Numbered from the stretch's first letter, positions 1-7,608 are shown. The stretch is 33,985 bases of DNA from Bacteroidetes bacterium ADurb.Bin013 (GCA_002071385.1 MWFB01000022.1:1-33985), one strand, 5' to 3'. Translations and numbers: made by a program. The notes: generated by a model not told the origin, from the sequence alone.

Positions 1-699
1 GTCTACATTCTGTCCCAGGAGTGTCACTTCACGATAGCCGCTGTCCACCAGGTTTTTCACCTCTTCCAGGATGGAGTTCGGGTCCCGGCTTCTTTCCCTG
101 CCCCGTACATAAGGCACCACGCAATAAGCACACATGTTGTTGCATCCGCGCATGATGGTTACAAAAGTAGTCACGCCGGAGCTTATGTTCCGTAAAGGCC
201 TTATATCTGCATACGTTTCCGTGGCGGAAAGCTCAACGTTCATGCGGGCGGGCAGCGGCCCGCCGGGCATTCCGTCTTCGGACAGGATATTGTACTTTAC
301 ATTTGACGAAGCTACGGGGTGCTTCATCCCGGGCCGAGGCGAGGGCTGGCTGCCTGGTGTATCCAGCATTGCGGGGAGCAGCCTGTAGCTGTCGGGACCG
401 GCAACACAATCGACCGCCGGATGGATAAGCAGGGAGTCCCCAAGCCTTGTGGCCATACAACCCAATACGGCAACCTTCAGCTGCGGATTTTTGCGTTTGA
501 CCCGGGCAAAAAAATCAAGACGGGACATGACGCGTTTTTCCGCGTTTTCTCTTATGGAACAGGTATTGATAAGCACCAGACAGGCTGCTTCCCAGCTGTC
601 GCACGATTCGTATCCATTGTCTGACAGGATGCTGGCAACCACCTGGGAATCACTGACATTCATCTGGCAACCATAAGTTTCTATATAAAAGGGAATCAT
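1..699 (-). CDS. miaB: tRNA-2-methylthio-N6-dimethylallyladenosine synthase, C-terminus cut by window edge
   Basis: This is a radical-SAM methylthiotransferase that adds a 2-methylthio group to i6A37 of tRNAs reading UNN codons, using SAM and two 4Fe-4S clusters. I translated it by hand from the reverse strand; 233 codons are visible and the frame stays open to base 1. It begins MIPFYIETYGCQMN. The three cysteines of the N-terminal UPF0004 domain are C11, C47 (in NTCSIRE) and C81 (in VLGCMA). The radical-SAM CxxxCxxC motif is C186, C190 and C193 in RGCNNMCAYC, followed by VVPYVRGRERSR and the LGQNVD motif at the edge. RGRERSR and LGQNV are typical of MiaB rather than RimO or MtaB. The rest of the SAM domain and the TRAM domain lie outside the window. 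The ATG sits 4 nt after a TATATTTG box, so the mRNA is probably leaderless. Confidence 0.96.
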   Translation of the reverse strand, partial: MIPFYIETYGCQMNVSDSQVVASILSDNGYESCDSWEAACLVLINTCSIRENAEKRVMSRLDFFARVKRKNPQLKVAVLGCMATRLGDSLLIHPAVDCVAGPDSYRLLPAMLDTPGSQPSPRPGMKHPVASSNVKYNILSEDGMPGGPLPARMNVELSATETYADIRPLRNISSGVTTFVTIMRGCNNMCAYCVVPYVRGRERSRDPNSILEEVKNLVDSGYREVTLLGQNVD

Positions 700-703
700 G
701 GCA

Positions 704-711
704 CAAATATA
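704..711 (-). promoter_or_regulatory. Bacteroidetes -7 box for miaB
   Basis: TATATTTG on the minus strand matches TAnnTTTG. Only 4 nt separate it from the miaB ATG, so transcription should begin at or next to the start codon. It faces away from the box at 732-739, with 20 bp between them. Confidence 0.7.
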
Positions 712-731
712 GCATATTCACCCTAAATGTA

Positions 732-739
732 TACCTTTG
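732..739 (+). promoter_or_regulatory. Bacteroidetes -7 box for the 744 lipoprotein gene
   Basis: TACCTTTG matches TAnnTTTG. Four bases (CCTC) separate it from the ATG at 744, predicting a leaderless transcript. Confidence 0.7.
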
Positions 740-743
740 CCTC

Positions 744-1205
744 ATGAACAGGAAAAGCCTTATCCTTTGTATACTGGCCATTATGATGGCAGTGGGTTGT
801 TCCCGCTACCGGGACATAGCTATTGAAAATATTGCCGTCAGACAGTTCAACATGACCAGTTTGTCGACAGCCCGGGTAAAAATCAGCGCAACGCTGAACA
901 ACCCCACAGGGGGCAAGATCCGGCTCACGGGAATGAATGGGATCATAAGACTGAAAGACAAGCGTATAGCGCAATTTTCAATGGATTCGGCTTTAGTATT
1001 CAGCGCCCGGGGCACCTCTACAAACGAGGGGCTTTTATCACTAAGAATCAATGATATGTCTGTACTGTTCTCAGGGGCTGTTGACCTGGACGAAACATTG
1101 CTCCGTCAGATCCGGCTGGATATAGATGCAACGGTAAAAAGCGGGGGCATCAAACGTAAACTGCAGCTTAACGATATCCCGGCCAAAAACTTGCTTGATT
1201 TATGA
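744..1205 (+). CDS. small LEA14-like lipoprotein
   Basis: This is a 153-residue predicted lipoprotein. A signal peptide of about 18 residues ends in the lipobox AVGC (C19). The remainder has the alternating hydrophobic pattern of a single beta-sandwich domain, with stretches such as ARVKISATLNNPTGGKIRLTGMNGIIRLKDKRIAQF. This resembles LEA14/WHy-type domains, where the NPT/NPN motif follows the first strand. That family call is inferred from pattern, not from a search. It would be anchored in the periplasm or outer membrane; its function is unknown. Its stop overlaps the start of the next gene by 4 bp (ATGA), so the two are translationally coupled, which suggests a shared envelope role. Confidence 0.75.
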   Translation: MNRKSLILCILAIMMAVGCSRYRDIAIENIAVRQFNMTSLSTARVKISATLNNPTGGKIRLTGMNGIIRLKDKRIAQFSMDSALVFSARGTSTNEGLLSLRINDMSVLFSGAVDLDETLLRQIRLDIDATVKSGGIKRKLQLNDIPAKNLLDL

Positions 1206-1681
1206 ATAGATTTGTTCTTGCCGCCATACTGGTGCTGCTCACAGGTTGTTACTTTTCTGATGCCGCCCTGGCACAGGTCCCGGATACCCTGTCACAGGGA
1301 ACAGACGTATTTGAGTATTTTCAAAGACCGGGTCCCGAGGGAAACCGCCTCAGGATAATCCAGTCAGATTCCATCAGGCTCAAGGTCAACCGGCAGGCAG
1401 AACAAAACAGGTTCTCTCAAAAAAAAATGCAGGGCTTCCGTGTAAGGATCTTTTTTGACAACAAGCAAACGGCCAGGACTGAATCGGAAACCATCGCCAT
1501 GTCGTTCATGGCCATGTATCCGCATACTGCCGTTTACAGGATCTATGAAAACCCTTATTTTAAAGTAACTGTAGGGGATTTCCGGACAAGAAGCGAAGCC
1601 ATGCGTTTCATGATGGAGGTCCGCAAAACGTATCCCCAGGCTTTCATTACAAGGGAAGCCATTGCTTATCCGCCACTCTGA
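1202..1681 (+). CDS. SPOR-domain-like secreted protein or lipoprotein
   Basis: The protein has 159 residues. It starts with a signal sequence containing LLTGC (a possible lipobox, C16) and then AALAQ, a possible signal peptidase I site; which is used cannot be decided by eye. Residues about 77-155 look like a SPOR repeat: GFRVRIFFDNKQTARTES, then FKVTVGDFRTRSEAMRFMMEVRKTYPQAFI. SPOR domains bind denuded glycan strands of peptidoglycan, so a periplasmic cell-wall role is inferred. The start overlaps the upstream lipoprotein stop by 4 bp. Its 3' end overlaps the convergent acyltransferase gene by 16 bp. Confidence 0.78.
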   Translation: MNRFVLAAILVLLTGCYFSDAALAQVPDTLSQGTDVFEYFQRPGPEGNRLRIIQSDSIRLKVNRQAEQNRFSQKKMQGFRVRIFFDNKQTARTESETIAMSFMAMYPHTAVYRIYENPYFKVTVGDFRTRSEAMRFMMEVRKTYPQAFITREAIAYPPL

Positions 1682-2655
1682 TCTTCGGGAGCCTTCTTTG
1701 ACGCGTCTTTGTTCCACCATCTGAGACCTACACTCTCGGCAAAATGCCTGAGAGAATTCATGTGTCGCCCTACCCTGTCCGGATACATGTCTTTGATGGT
1801 GATAAGGATCCCTGTTTCTTCCACTCCTCCGAAATGTTCATTGAGTGTAGTGCCAAAAACACGCATGTTGGGAGAAATCTTCATATAGGAATTGATCAGC
1901 GGGGGTATCCTTTCCCCGTACGTACGTATTTCCCTGACCAATGTCTTGTAGTCATCATCATAATTGCCCGCCACGAAAATATTCCTGTAATACGGTTTTT
2001 CAGCATTATAGTCCAGGGGATCAATGGCTGTTGCCAGGGAGTCGGGATCGGGAAAATATTTGTTTAGAAAATATAATAGACAATTCCTGGCCTGTTTGTT
2101 ATAAGTACGGTACATGGTCACTTTCCCGAAGAAATATTTCATGTGCGGGTAACGTACGATCAGGGCCCCCAATCCGTCCCATAAATTGTCCAGGGCGTAC
2201 AGTCCGGAGCGGTTTTCATTGGAATTCTGGTAATTGGGTTGTACGAAAGACCTGCCCAGCTCAATTGTGAAAGGAAGGTAATTATTGACAAAGTTATCAG
2301 AGAAGCTGAATATGGGATATGTCGCCAGGTTCTGGGGTCTGATCCCTGCACCGATTATGTAGCGGTATCCTCCCAGTATCTCTTTTCTTTTTGGATCCCA
2401 CACCACAAGCTGCCTGTAGGGAGTCTCGGGACTCACATCGTATGAATCAATGTCCGAGGCATAACCTGTACCGCCTCCGGCAGCACGGAATGCAATTTCA
2501 CGCAGTCGCCCGATCTCCCTCATTGTGTTGGGAGCTTCATGCGCATTTACGTCAAATAATTTATTCTCTCCGCGGGAAGAATACCGTACGAAACGTTCCC
2601 TTGTCAGTTCTTCTTCCAGCAAATGAATAGATACAGGAGGAATGATTGGTTCCAT
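1666..2655 (-). CDS. GNAT-fold N-acyltransferase of the OlsB / hemolysin-like family
   Basis: The protein has 329 residues and no signal peptide. Its look is that of the Acetyltransf_5 (PF13444) putative hemolysins of Bacteroidetes. Segments supporting this are YRQLVVWDPKRKEILGGYRYIIGAG, IELGRSFVQPNYQ (the conserved ELGRSFV core of these acyltransferases) and LWDGLGALIVRYPHMKYFFGKVTMY. In the family OlsB makes lyso-ornithine lipid, and in Bacteroides a related GlsB starts glycine-lipid synthesis by N-acylating glycine from acyl-ACP. A role in aminolipid synthesis is therefore likely, but the amino-acid substrate cannot be read from sequence. The O-acyltransferase partner (GlsA/OlsA) is not nearby. 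The gene is divergent from rpoN and overlaps the 3' end of the SPOR gene by 16 bp. Confidence 0.8.
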   Translation of the reverse strand: MEPIIPPVSIHLLEEELTRERFVRYSSRGENKLFDVNAHEAPNTMREIGRLREIAFRAAGGGTGYASDIDSYDVSPETPYRQLVVWDPKRKEILGGYRYIIGAGIRPQNLATYPIFSFSDNFVNNYLPFTIELGRSFVQPNYQNSNENRSGLYALDNLWDGLGALIVRYPHMKYFFGKVTMYRTYNKQARNCLLYFLNKYFPDPDSLATAIDPLDYNAEKPYYRNIFVAGNYDDDYKTLVREIRTYGERIPPLINSYMKISPNMRVFGTTLNEHFGGVEETGILITIKDMYPDRVGRHMNSLRHFAESVGLRWWNKDASKKAPEDQSGG

Positions 2656-2662
2656 CGGCAGG

Positions 2663-2689
2663 GATAACTTTTACACATGCAAAGTTATC
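2663..2689. repeat. Perfect 9-bp inverted repeat in the acyltransferase/rpoN promoter region
   Basis: GATAACTTT (2663-2671) and AAAGTTATC (2681-2689) are exact reverse complements separated by 9 bp. The right arm contains most of the acyltransferase -7 box. The full hairpin would not be transcribed from that box, so it looks like a DNA operator rather than an RNA structure. The protein that might bind it is unknown. Confidence 0.5.
2680..2687 (-). promoter_or_regulatory. -7 box for the acyltransferase gene
   Basis: TAACTTTG on the minus strand matches TAnnTTTG. It lies 24 nt before the ATG at 2655 and is embedded in the inverted repeat 2663-2689. Confidence 0.6.
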
Positions 2690-2707
2690 AAAAAGAATGC
2701 AATTGTG

Positions 2708-2715
2708 TATCTTTG
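2708..2715 (+). promoter_or_regulatory. -7 box for rpoN
   Basis: TATCTTTG matches TAnnTTTG and lies 20 nt before the rpoN ATG. It is head-to-head with the acyltransferase box, with 20 bp between them. Confidence 0.65.
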
Positions 2716-2735
2716 CAGCAAGCAACTGAATGTAA

Positions 2736-4148
2736 ATGTTATCTCAGTCACTACAACAAAAGCTACAGCTGAAACAGAAATTATCCCCGCTGCAGATACA
2801 GACCATCAAGCTGTTGGAGCTGCCCGCCCTGGAACTTGATCAAAGAGTCAGGAAGGAGCTGGAAGAGAACCCTGTATTGGAAACAAAAGAGGGCGATGAA
2901 GAACCTGAGAGCGCCGGAGAGTTGTCCCTGAGCGAATACACCGGTCAGGATGATTCCATCCCTTCCTATAAATTGTATGTAAATAACCAGTCTCGAGATA
3001 TGAAAAAGGAGTTCCCGACTTTTTCGGTCAGGGAAAGTTTCCATCAGAACCTGGAAGCCCAGCTGGGTTTCCGTTCCATGACAGACAAAGAAAGGGAAAT
3101 TGCCCTCTTTGTGATCGGGAGCCTGGATGATGATGGCTATCTGAGAAGGGATTTCGAAACACTGAGTGACGACATGGCTTTCCGCCTGGGGCTGGAAGCC
3201 GGTCCACGGGAAATAGAACAGGCACTTTCCATAATCCAGGAATTTGATCCTCCCGGTGTAGGCGCACGGGACCTGCAGGAATGCCTGCTCCTCCAGCTGC
3301 GCAACAAGGAACAAAAACCGGCGGTGGAAACGGCTCATACGATTTTGGAAAAGCATTTTGCCGAGTTCACCAAAAAGCATTACGATAAAATCATTGCCAG
3401 GCTTGGCATTACAGAGGATGAGCTCAAGGAAGCCATAGAGGAGATCCTGCGGTTGAACCCGAAACCGGGCGGTAATGTTGAAGATTCCTATACGGACAGG
3501 GCTCAACAGGTTGTGCCGGATTTTATGCTTGAAATCAAAGAGGGCGAACCCGTGTTGTCCCTGCCCCGTTTTTCTGTTCCTGAGCTTCGCATCAACAAAC
3601 GGTATGCCGACATGCTTCTCAAGGCCGCCGGTCAAAGTACAAGGGAGAGCAAAGAGGCTGCAACGTTTGTGAAGCAGAAGCTGGACTCTGCAAAATGGTT
3701 TATTGAAGCTCTCAAACAGCGTCAAAATACCCTTTTCAATACTATGAAAGCCATCCTGGATTTCCAGAAGGACTACTTTGCAGAAGGTGATGAGACGAAG
3801 CTTAAACCCATGGTACTCAAGAATATTGCCGAGATTACAGGGCTTGACATCTCTACCATATCCAGGGTTGTCAACTCCAAATACATACAGACACACTTCG
3901 GCATATATTCCCTGAAATATTTTTTCTCGGAGGGCCTGATGACAGAATCCGGTGAAGAGGTGTCCACGCGTGAAATCAAGAATATCCTGGTCCAGAGCAT
4001 TGAACAGGAGGATAAACACAAGCCTCTTACCGATGAGGAGCTGGTTGCCTGCCTGAATGAAAAAGGCTATAAAGTGGCCAGAAGAACAGTGGCAAAATAC
4101 CGCGAACAGCTCAATATCCCAATTGCCCGGCTCAGAAAACAGATCTGA
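2736..4148 (+). CDS. rpoN: RNA polymerase sigma-54 factor
   Basis: The protein has 470 residues, normal for RpoN. Region I (about 1-50) is the Gln/Leu-rich activator-interaction segment, LSQSLQQKLQLKQKLSPLQ followed by ELPALELDQRV. An acidic region II (about 50-80) follows. The core-binding domain (about 100-280) includes IALFVIGSLDDDGYL and EFDPPGVGARDLQECL. The DNA-binding domain contains the helix-turn-helix ITGLDISTISRVVNSKYIQT, and the RpoN box ARRTVAKYREQLNIP lies near the C-terminus. All hallmark segments are intact, so it should direct transcription from -24/-12 promoters with AAA+ activators encoded elsewhere. I saw no convincing TGGCAC-N5-TTGC promoter in this window. The amidohydrolase gene starts 1 bp after its stop. 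Confidence 0.97.
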   Translation: MLSQSLQQKLQLKQKLSPLQIQTIKLLELPALELDQRVRKELEENPVLETKEGDEEPESAGELSLSEYTGQDDSIPSYKLYVNNQSRDMKKEFPTFSVRESFHQNLEAQLGFRSMTDKEREIALFVIGSLDDDGYLRRDFETLSDDMAFRLGLEAGPREIEQALSIIQEFDPPGVGARDLQECLLLQLRNKEQKPAVETAHTILEKHFAEFTKKHYDKIIARLGITEDELKEAIEEILRLNPKPGGNVEDSYTDRAQQVVPDFMLEIKEGEPVLSLPRFSVPELRINKRYADMLLKAAGQSTRESKEAATFVKQKLDSAKWFIEALKQRQNTLFNTMKAILDFQKDYFAEGDETKLKPMVLKNIAEITGLDISTISRVVNSKYIQTHFGIYSLKYFFSEGLMTESGEEVSTREIKNILVQSIEQEDKHKPLTDEELVACLNEKGYKVARRTVAKYREQLNIPIARLRKQI

Positions 4149-4149
4149 T

Positions 4150-5790
4150 ATGCATAAACAAACGATAGCTCTTATTGTTACTGGAATGACACTGATCCTT
4201 TCCACATCCTGCACCACGCGCAGACACGTTGACCTGGTCGTGTACAATGCCAGGGTGTATACCGTTGACAGCTCCTTTTCCGCCTGCGAGGCCTTTGCAG
4301 TGGATGACGGCATTTTTATCGCCAGTGGGACAACAGGCCAGATCCGGGAACAGTTCAAAGGCCGCCGGGAACTTGATCTTAACGGAGCCCCGGTATACCC
4401 GGCATTCAACGATGCGCACAGCCATTTGTTCCAGGTTGCCCAGGGATTGCGTTATGTCGACCTGCGTGGGGCAGCCTCTGTGGATGAAGTGATAGCCCGC
4501 TTGCAAAAACATTACGATCTGCACCATCCCGGTTTCCTGGTGGGTGATGGCTGGGATCAGACATTATGGGAAAACAAGGATCTTCCTGACAATGAGAAAC
4601 TGAACAAGGCGTTCCCCAATATTCCTGTTTACCTGCGCAGGGTTGATTTTCATGCGACCTGGGTCAATGAAGTGGCTATCGCTCTGGCCGGTCTCCATGC
4701 AGGCGATATTTCCATCCCGCAGGGAGAAGCCCTTATGAATACCTCGGGACAATTCACAGGCGTATTCCTGGAAAATACCTCAGACCGGATCAATGCCACC
4801 ATTCCACACATGAGTGACCAGGAATTGGTCGCATGTATCCTGGAAGCGCAGGATCTCTGTTTAGCTTTCGGCCTTGGATCTGTAACAGATGCCGGATTGC
4901 CCCTTGGCCGTATCAAATTGCTGGATTCGTTACAGAAAGCAGGTGCCCTTAAACTCAGAATCGACGTCTGGATGGATCCTTCTGAAGAAAACTTCTCTTA
5001 TTTTACCCGCCCCTACCAATCCGACAGGTTGGATATCAGTGCGGTGAAATTGTATATTGACGGAGCCCTTGGTTCAAGCGGAGCCCTGCTGTATGAACCG
5101 TACTCCGACGATCCCCTCAACAAGGGCATACAGTTCACATCGGACCGGAATTTTTTGGCTGCCTGCGAAAAAGCCTATGAAAGGGGATTCCAGGTAGCCA
5201 CACATGCCATTGGTGACAAAGGTGTGGGAAAGGTATTGGACTTATACGGGCAGTTCCTGGAGCCGGGCAATGATCTGCGCTGGCGGATAGAACATGCCCA
5301 GGTAGTGGCACCGGATGATTTTAAACGTTTTGGTGAGCTGAACATAGTGCCTTCCGTGCAATCCACACATGCCACTGCCGACATGGGCTGGGCTGTCGCA
5401 CGTCTTGGACCTGAAAGGATCAAAGGCGCCTATGCCTTCAGGGAACTGATCTGTGCTGCCGGATGGGCGCCTTTCGGGACCGATGCCCCGGTGGAAAGCA
5501 TCAATCCGCTCTATACCTTTTTTGCTGCCGTGTCCAGAATGGATCGCAATTTCAATCCTCCCGGAGGCTGGCAGACGGAAAACGCCGTTTCCCGGGAAAA
5601 CACCCTCAGGGGAATGACCATCTGGGCCGCACGGGGCTCCTTCCGGGAAAACGATAAAGGTTCCATCGAACCCGGGAAATGGGCAGATTTCATTGTATGG
5701 AGTGGTGATCTGATGACACTTCCTGTGGAAGAAATCCCCGGCACGTCATGCTGCATGACTTTTATAGGGGGAGAGCAGGTCTACCCGTGA
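4150..5790 (+). CDS. Lipoprotein amidohydrolase (Amidohydro_3 / YtcJ-like)
   Basis: The protein has 546 residues from the ATG 1 bp after the rpoN stop; an upstream start in the same frame would run back inside rpoN. A lipobox LSTSC lies at about residue 20. The amidohydrolase-3 layout is clear: VVYNARVYTVDSSF (N-terminal beta sandwich), FNDAHSHL with the HxH metal ligands (H90, H92), VKLYIDGALGSSGALL with the conserved Lys and Gly-rich loop, ATHAIGDKG, RIEHAQVV, and GTDAPVE with the catalytic Asp. The C-terminal sandwich ends in PGKWADFIVWSGDLM. Relatives hydrolyse amides, formamides or ring amides; the substrate is unknown. Export and lipidation suggest it acts in the periplasm or at the surface. 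It is co-directional with rpoN and abuts upp tail to tail, with 1 bp between stops. Confidence 0.88.
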   Translation: MHKQTIALIVTGMTLILSTSCTTRRHVDLVVYNARVYTVDSSFSACEAFAVDDGIFIASGTTGQIREQFKGRRELDLNGAPVYPAFNDAHSHLFQVAQGLRYVDLRGAASVDEVIARLQKHYDLHHPGFLVGDGWDQTLWENKDLPDNEKLNKAFPNIPVYLRRVDFHATWVNEVAIALAGLHAGDISIPQGEALMNTSGQFTGVFLENTSDRINATIPHMSDQELVACILEAQDLCLAFGLGSVTDAGLPLGRIKLLDSLQKAGALKLRIDVWMDPSEENFSYFTRPYQSDRLDISAVKLYIDGALGSSGALLYEPYSDDPLNKGIQFTSDRNFLAACEKAYERGFQVATHAIGDKGVGKVLDLYGQFLEPGNDLRWRIEHAQVVAPDDFKRFGELNIVPSVQSTHATADMGWAVARLGPERIKGAYAFRELICAAGWAPFGTDAPVESINPLYTFFAAVSRMDRNFNPPGGWQTENAVSRENTLRGMTIWAARGSFRENDKGSIEPGKWADFIVWSGDLMTLPVEEIPGTSCCMTFIGGEQVYP

Positions 5791-5791
5791 T

Positions 5792-6445
5792 TCATTTGTC
5801 GCCGTAAGCCAGGTCTCCGGCATCTCCAAGACCGGGGACAATAAAGGATTTAGTTGTCATTTCCTCATCAATGGCCCCCAGCCAGATGGTAACTCCCTTT
5901 TGCGGCAATTTACGGCAGAGGTACTCATATCCTTCCCGGGATGCGATGGGTGATACAATATGGCAATGTTTGGGCGTGCCTTTTTGCTGTACCAGTTCCT
6001 GGTATGTTAACAGGATGGTGGAACCGGTGGCCAGCATGGGATCCGAAAGGATGAGCACCTTGCCCTCCAGGGAAGGACTGGTAAGGTATTCAAGCTGAAT
6101 GGTAAACTTGTAGTTCCTGCCGTATTTGCGATATGCAGCAATGAAGGCATTCTGCGCATTGTCGAATATTTTGAGCATGCCCTCGTGGATGGGCAATCCC
6201 GCACGCAGTACCGTACCCAGGACAATCTGATCGTTCAGCACCTTGCATCTGGAGATGCCAAGAGGGGTTTGTACCTCTTCTTCCCTGTATGACAGTGTCT
6301 TGCTGATTTCATACGCAAACAGGTAACCCAGGCGTTCCAGGTTATAGCGAAAGCGCATGGAGTCTTTTTGGATATTGATATCTCGCATCTGCGCCAGAAC
6401 CGGATTGAAACAAGAATCCTTTTCAGCAAAAACATATGTTGTCAT
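5792..6445 (-). CDS. upp: Uracil phosphoribosyltransferase
   Basis: The protein has 217 residues from the ATG at 6445 (MTTYVFAEKDS). A TTG seven codons upstream (6464-6466) is in frame, but it is the TTG of the promoter -7 box and cannot be the start. It converts uracil plus PRPP to UMP in pyrimidine salvage. Family features are RDINIQKDSMRFRYNLERLGYLFAYE, GTVLRAGLPIHEGML, and the PRPP-binding loop VLILSDPMLATGSTILLTYQ, followed by HIVSPIASREGYEYL. The C-terminus VPGLGDAGDLAYGDK matches the uracil-binding GDAGDR-type segment of Upp, with Leu at the usual Arg/Tyr-side position. It has its own promoter just downstream of radC and is convergent with the amidohydrolase gene. Confidence 0.95.
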   Translation of the reverse strand: MTTYVFAEKDSCFNPVLAQMRDINIQKDSMRFRYNLERLGYLFAYEISKTLSYREEEVQTPLGISRCKVLNDQIVLGTVLRAGLPIHEGMLKIFDNAQNAFIAAYRKYGRNYKFTIQLEYLTSPSLEGKVLILSDPMLATGSTILLTYQELVQQKGTPKHCHIVSPIASREGYEYLCRKLPQKGVTIWLGAIDEEMTTKSFIVPGLGDAGDLAYGDK

Positions 6446-6463
6446 AAAAGGGGATATTTTCTC

Positions 6464-6471
6464 CAAAGGTA
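6464..6471 (-). promoter_or_regulatory. -7 box for upp
   Basis: TACCTTTG on the minus strand, 18 nt before the preferred ATG. A TTG (-33-like) lies 18 bp upstream, at 6490-6492, inside the end of radC. Confidence 0.65.
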
Positions 6472-6486
6472 CAAAAGTCCGCGGAA

Positions 6487-7173
6487 TTACAAGAGTCCCT
6501 CCTCGGCAAAGCTATAGTAGCCGTTCCCCCCTATCACAATGTGATCTATAAGATGCAGGTCAACCATCCTGGCTGCCTCTTTCAGTGTTTGTGTCAGGAT
6601 CCTGTCCTGTCTGCCGGGCTTATTGCTGCCCGAGGGGTGGTTATGGACCAGTATGAGTTCACAGGAAAGCTTGTCCAGGGCCTTTTTAAGGATCATCCGT
6701 ACATCCACGATGGTGGCATTCAGTCCGCCGCTGCTTATCTGCTCTTTTCCAATCAGTTTTCTGCCTCCGTCAAAAAACAGTACCCAGCATGTTTCGTGCG
6801 TCAGGTCCCTGAGCATGGGAATCATCATTTGTGCCACTTCCCCGGCCGATGTTATGGCGTTGGGTCTTTCAACCGGCAGCTGGGCCCTTCTCCCAAGCTC
6901 AAACGCAGCACACAGGGTTGCCGCTTTGGTAATGCCGATGCCCCTGACTTTAGTCATTTTTTCAACCGGTGCCCGCACCAGCTCATACAACTGGTTTTCG
7001 TGTGCGGCTAAAAGGTTCCTGGCCAGATCCATGACGTTTGCTTTTCCTGTGCCCGTTCTCAGGAGGATCGCCAGCAACTCGGCGTTGGTCAGTGATGAAG
7101 GGCCATTGGCAAGGAGTCTTTCCCTGGGTCTTTCCTCTTTTGCCCAATCGGTGATTTTCAGATGCCTGTCCAT
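6487..7173 (-). CDS. radC: RadC family JAB/MPN-domain protein (UPF0758)
   Basis: The protein has 228 residues from the ATG at 7173 (MDRHLKITDWAKEERPRERL). The longer frame starting at 7212 begins inside the terminator hairpin of the preceding operon and is rejected. The N-terminal helix-hairpin-helix region contains LTNAELLAILLRTGTG and VRGIGITKAATLCAAFELGRR. The C-terminal JAMM domain carries the metal site ELILVHNHPSGSNKPGRQD (HxHPSG plus the later Asp). The biological role is unresolved; the historical DNA-repair assignment is not well supported. No separate -7 box is obvious, so expression may depend on read-through of the terminator 14 nt upstream. Confidence 0.93.
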   Translation of the reverse strand: MDRHLKITDWAKEERPRERLLANGPSSLTNAELLAILLRTGTGKANVMDLARNLLAAHENQLYELVRAPVEKMTKVRGIGITKAATLCAAFELGRRAQLPVERPNAITSAGEVAQMMIPMLRDLTHETCWVLFFDGGRKLIGKEQISSGGLNATIVDVRMILKKALDKLSCELILVHNHPSGSNKPGRQDRILTQTLKEAARMVDLHLIDHIVIGGNGYYSFAEEGLL

Positions 7174-7187
7174 GATAAAAAACGAAA

Positions 7188-7212
7188 ATGCTTCCCAAAA
7201 ATTGGGAAGCAT
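7188..7212 (-). terminator. Intrinsic terminator after rpsT
   Basis: An 11-bp perfect stem (7188-7198 pairs with 7202-7212) closes a 3-nt loop. On the minus strand it is followed by TTTCGTTTTTTATC, a T-rich tail. It lies 29 nt beyond the rpsT stop and 14 nt before the radC ATG. Confidence 0.85.
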
Positions 7213-7241
7213 GCTGTAAAAACCAGGACAAAAAGGATAAA

Positions 7242-7496
7242 TCAGGCCAGTTTGTTTATATAGGCGTTCAGACCGCTTTTCAGGTTGCTTGCCTTGTTAT
7301 CATGGATAACGTTGATCTTTGCCAGTTTATCAATCATAGAGAACACCTCTGGCAACATGGCAACGGCTGTTGCCTTATCTGTGGTGTTACGAACCGCTTT
7401 GATGGCGTTGCGTGTGGTCCGCGCGTAATACCTGTTGTGAAGACGTCTTGTAATGTTCTGACGATTGCGTTTTTCTGCTGATGCGTGATGTGCCAT
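7242..7496 (-). CDS. rpsT: 30S ribosomal protein S20
   Basis: The protein has 84 residues, the normal S20 length. It is highly basic and all helical: [22 protein letters not shown], then [11 protein letters not shown] and a Lys/Asn-rich C-terminus [14 protein letters not shown]. It binds 16S rRNA helices 9 and 44 during early 30S assembly. The start follows the 3' end of tRNA-Glu by only 17 nt and there is no new promoter, so tRNA-Glu and rpsT should be one transcript, separated by tRNA 3'-end processing and closed by the hairpin at 7188-7212. Confidence 0.95.
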   Translation of the reverse strand: MAHHASAEKRNRQNITRRLHNRYYARTTRNAIKAVRNTTDKATAVAMLPEVFSMIDKLAKINVIHDNKASNLKSGLNAYINKLA

Positions 7497-7513
7497 TGTT
7501 CTTAATTATAGTT

Positions 7514-7588
7514 TGGTAGCCAGTAGGGGAATCGAACCCCTATTGCAAGAATGAAAATCTTGAGTCCTAACCGTTAGACGAACTGGCC
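7514..7588 (-). tRNA. tRNA-Glu (anticodon UUC), CCA encoded
   Basis: On the minus strand the acceptor GGCCAGT pairs with ACTGGCT (first pair G-U). The anticodon stem is CAAGA/TCTTG around the loop TTTTCAT, giving TTC. The T-arm is AGGGG-TTCGATT-CCCCT. The discriminator A is at 7517 and the encoded CCA at 7514-7516. It is co-transcribed with rpsT. Confidence 0.95.
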
Positions 7589-7600
7589 AATTTGGGAGCG

Positions 7601-7608
7601 CAAAGGTA
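7601..7608 (-). promoter_or_regulatory. Promoter of the tRNA-Glu-rpsT unit
   Basis: TACCTTTG lies 12 nt before the tRNA. A TTTG (-33 element) is at 7628-7631, exactly 19 bp upstream. This is one of the most complete Bacteroidetes promoters in the window. Confidence 0.75.

Noticed and set aside
2781-4409. A 542-codon open frame on the minus strand covering almost all of rpoN
   Set aside because: rpoN on the plus strand has every conserved domain. The antisense frame has no recognisable motif and is explained by codon bias of the sense gene.
7174-7212. Upstream in-frame start of radC at 7212
   Set aside because: It begins inside the rpsT terminator stem and adds 13 residues before the conserved MDRHLKITDW start.
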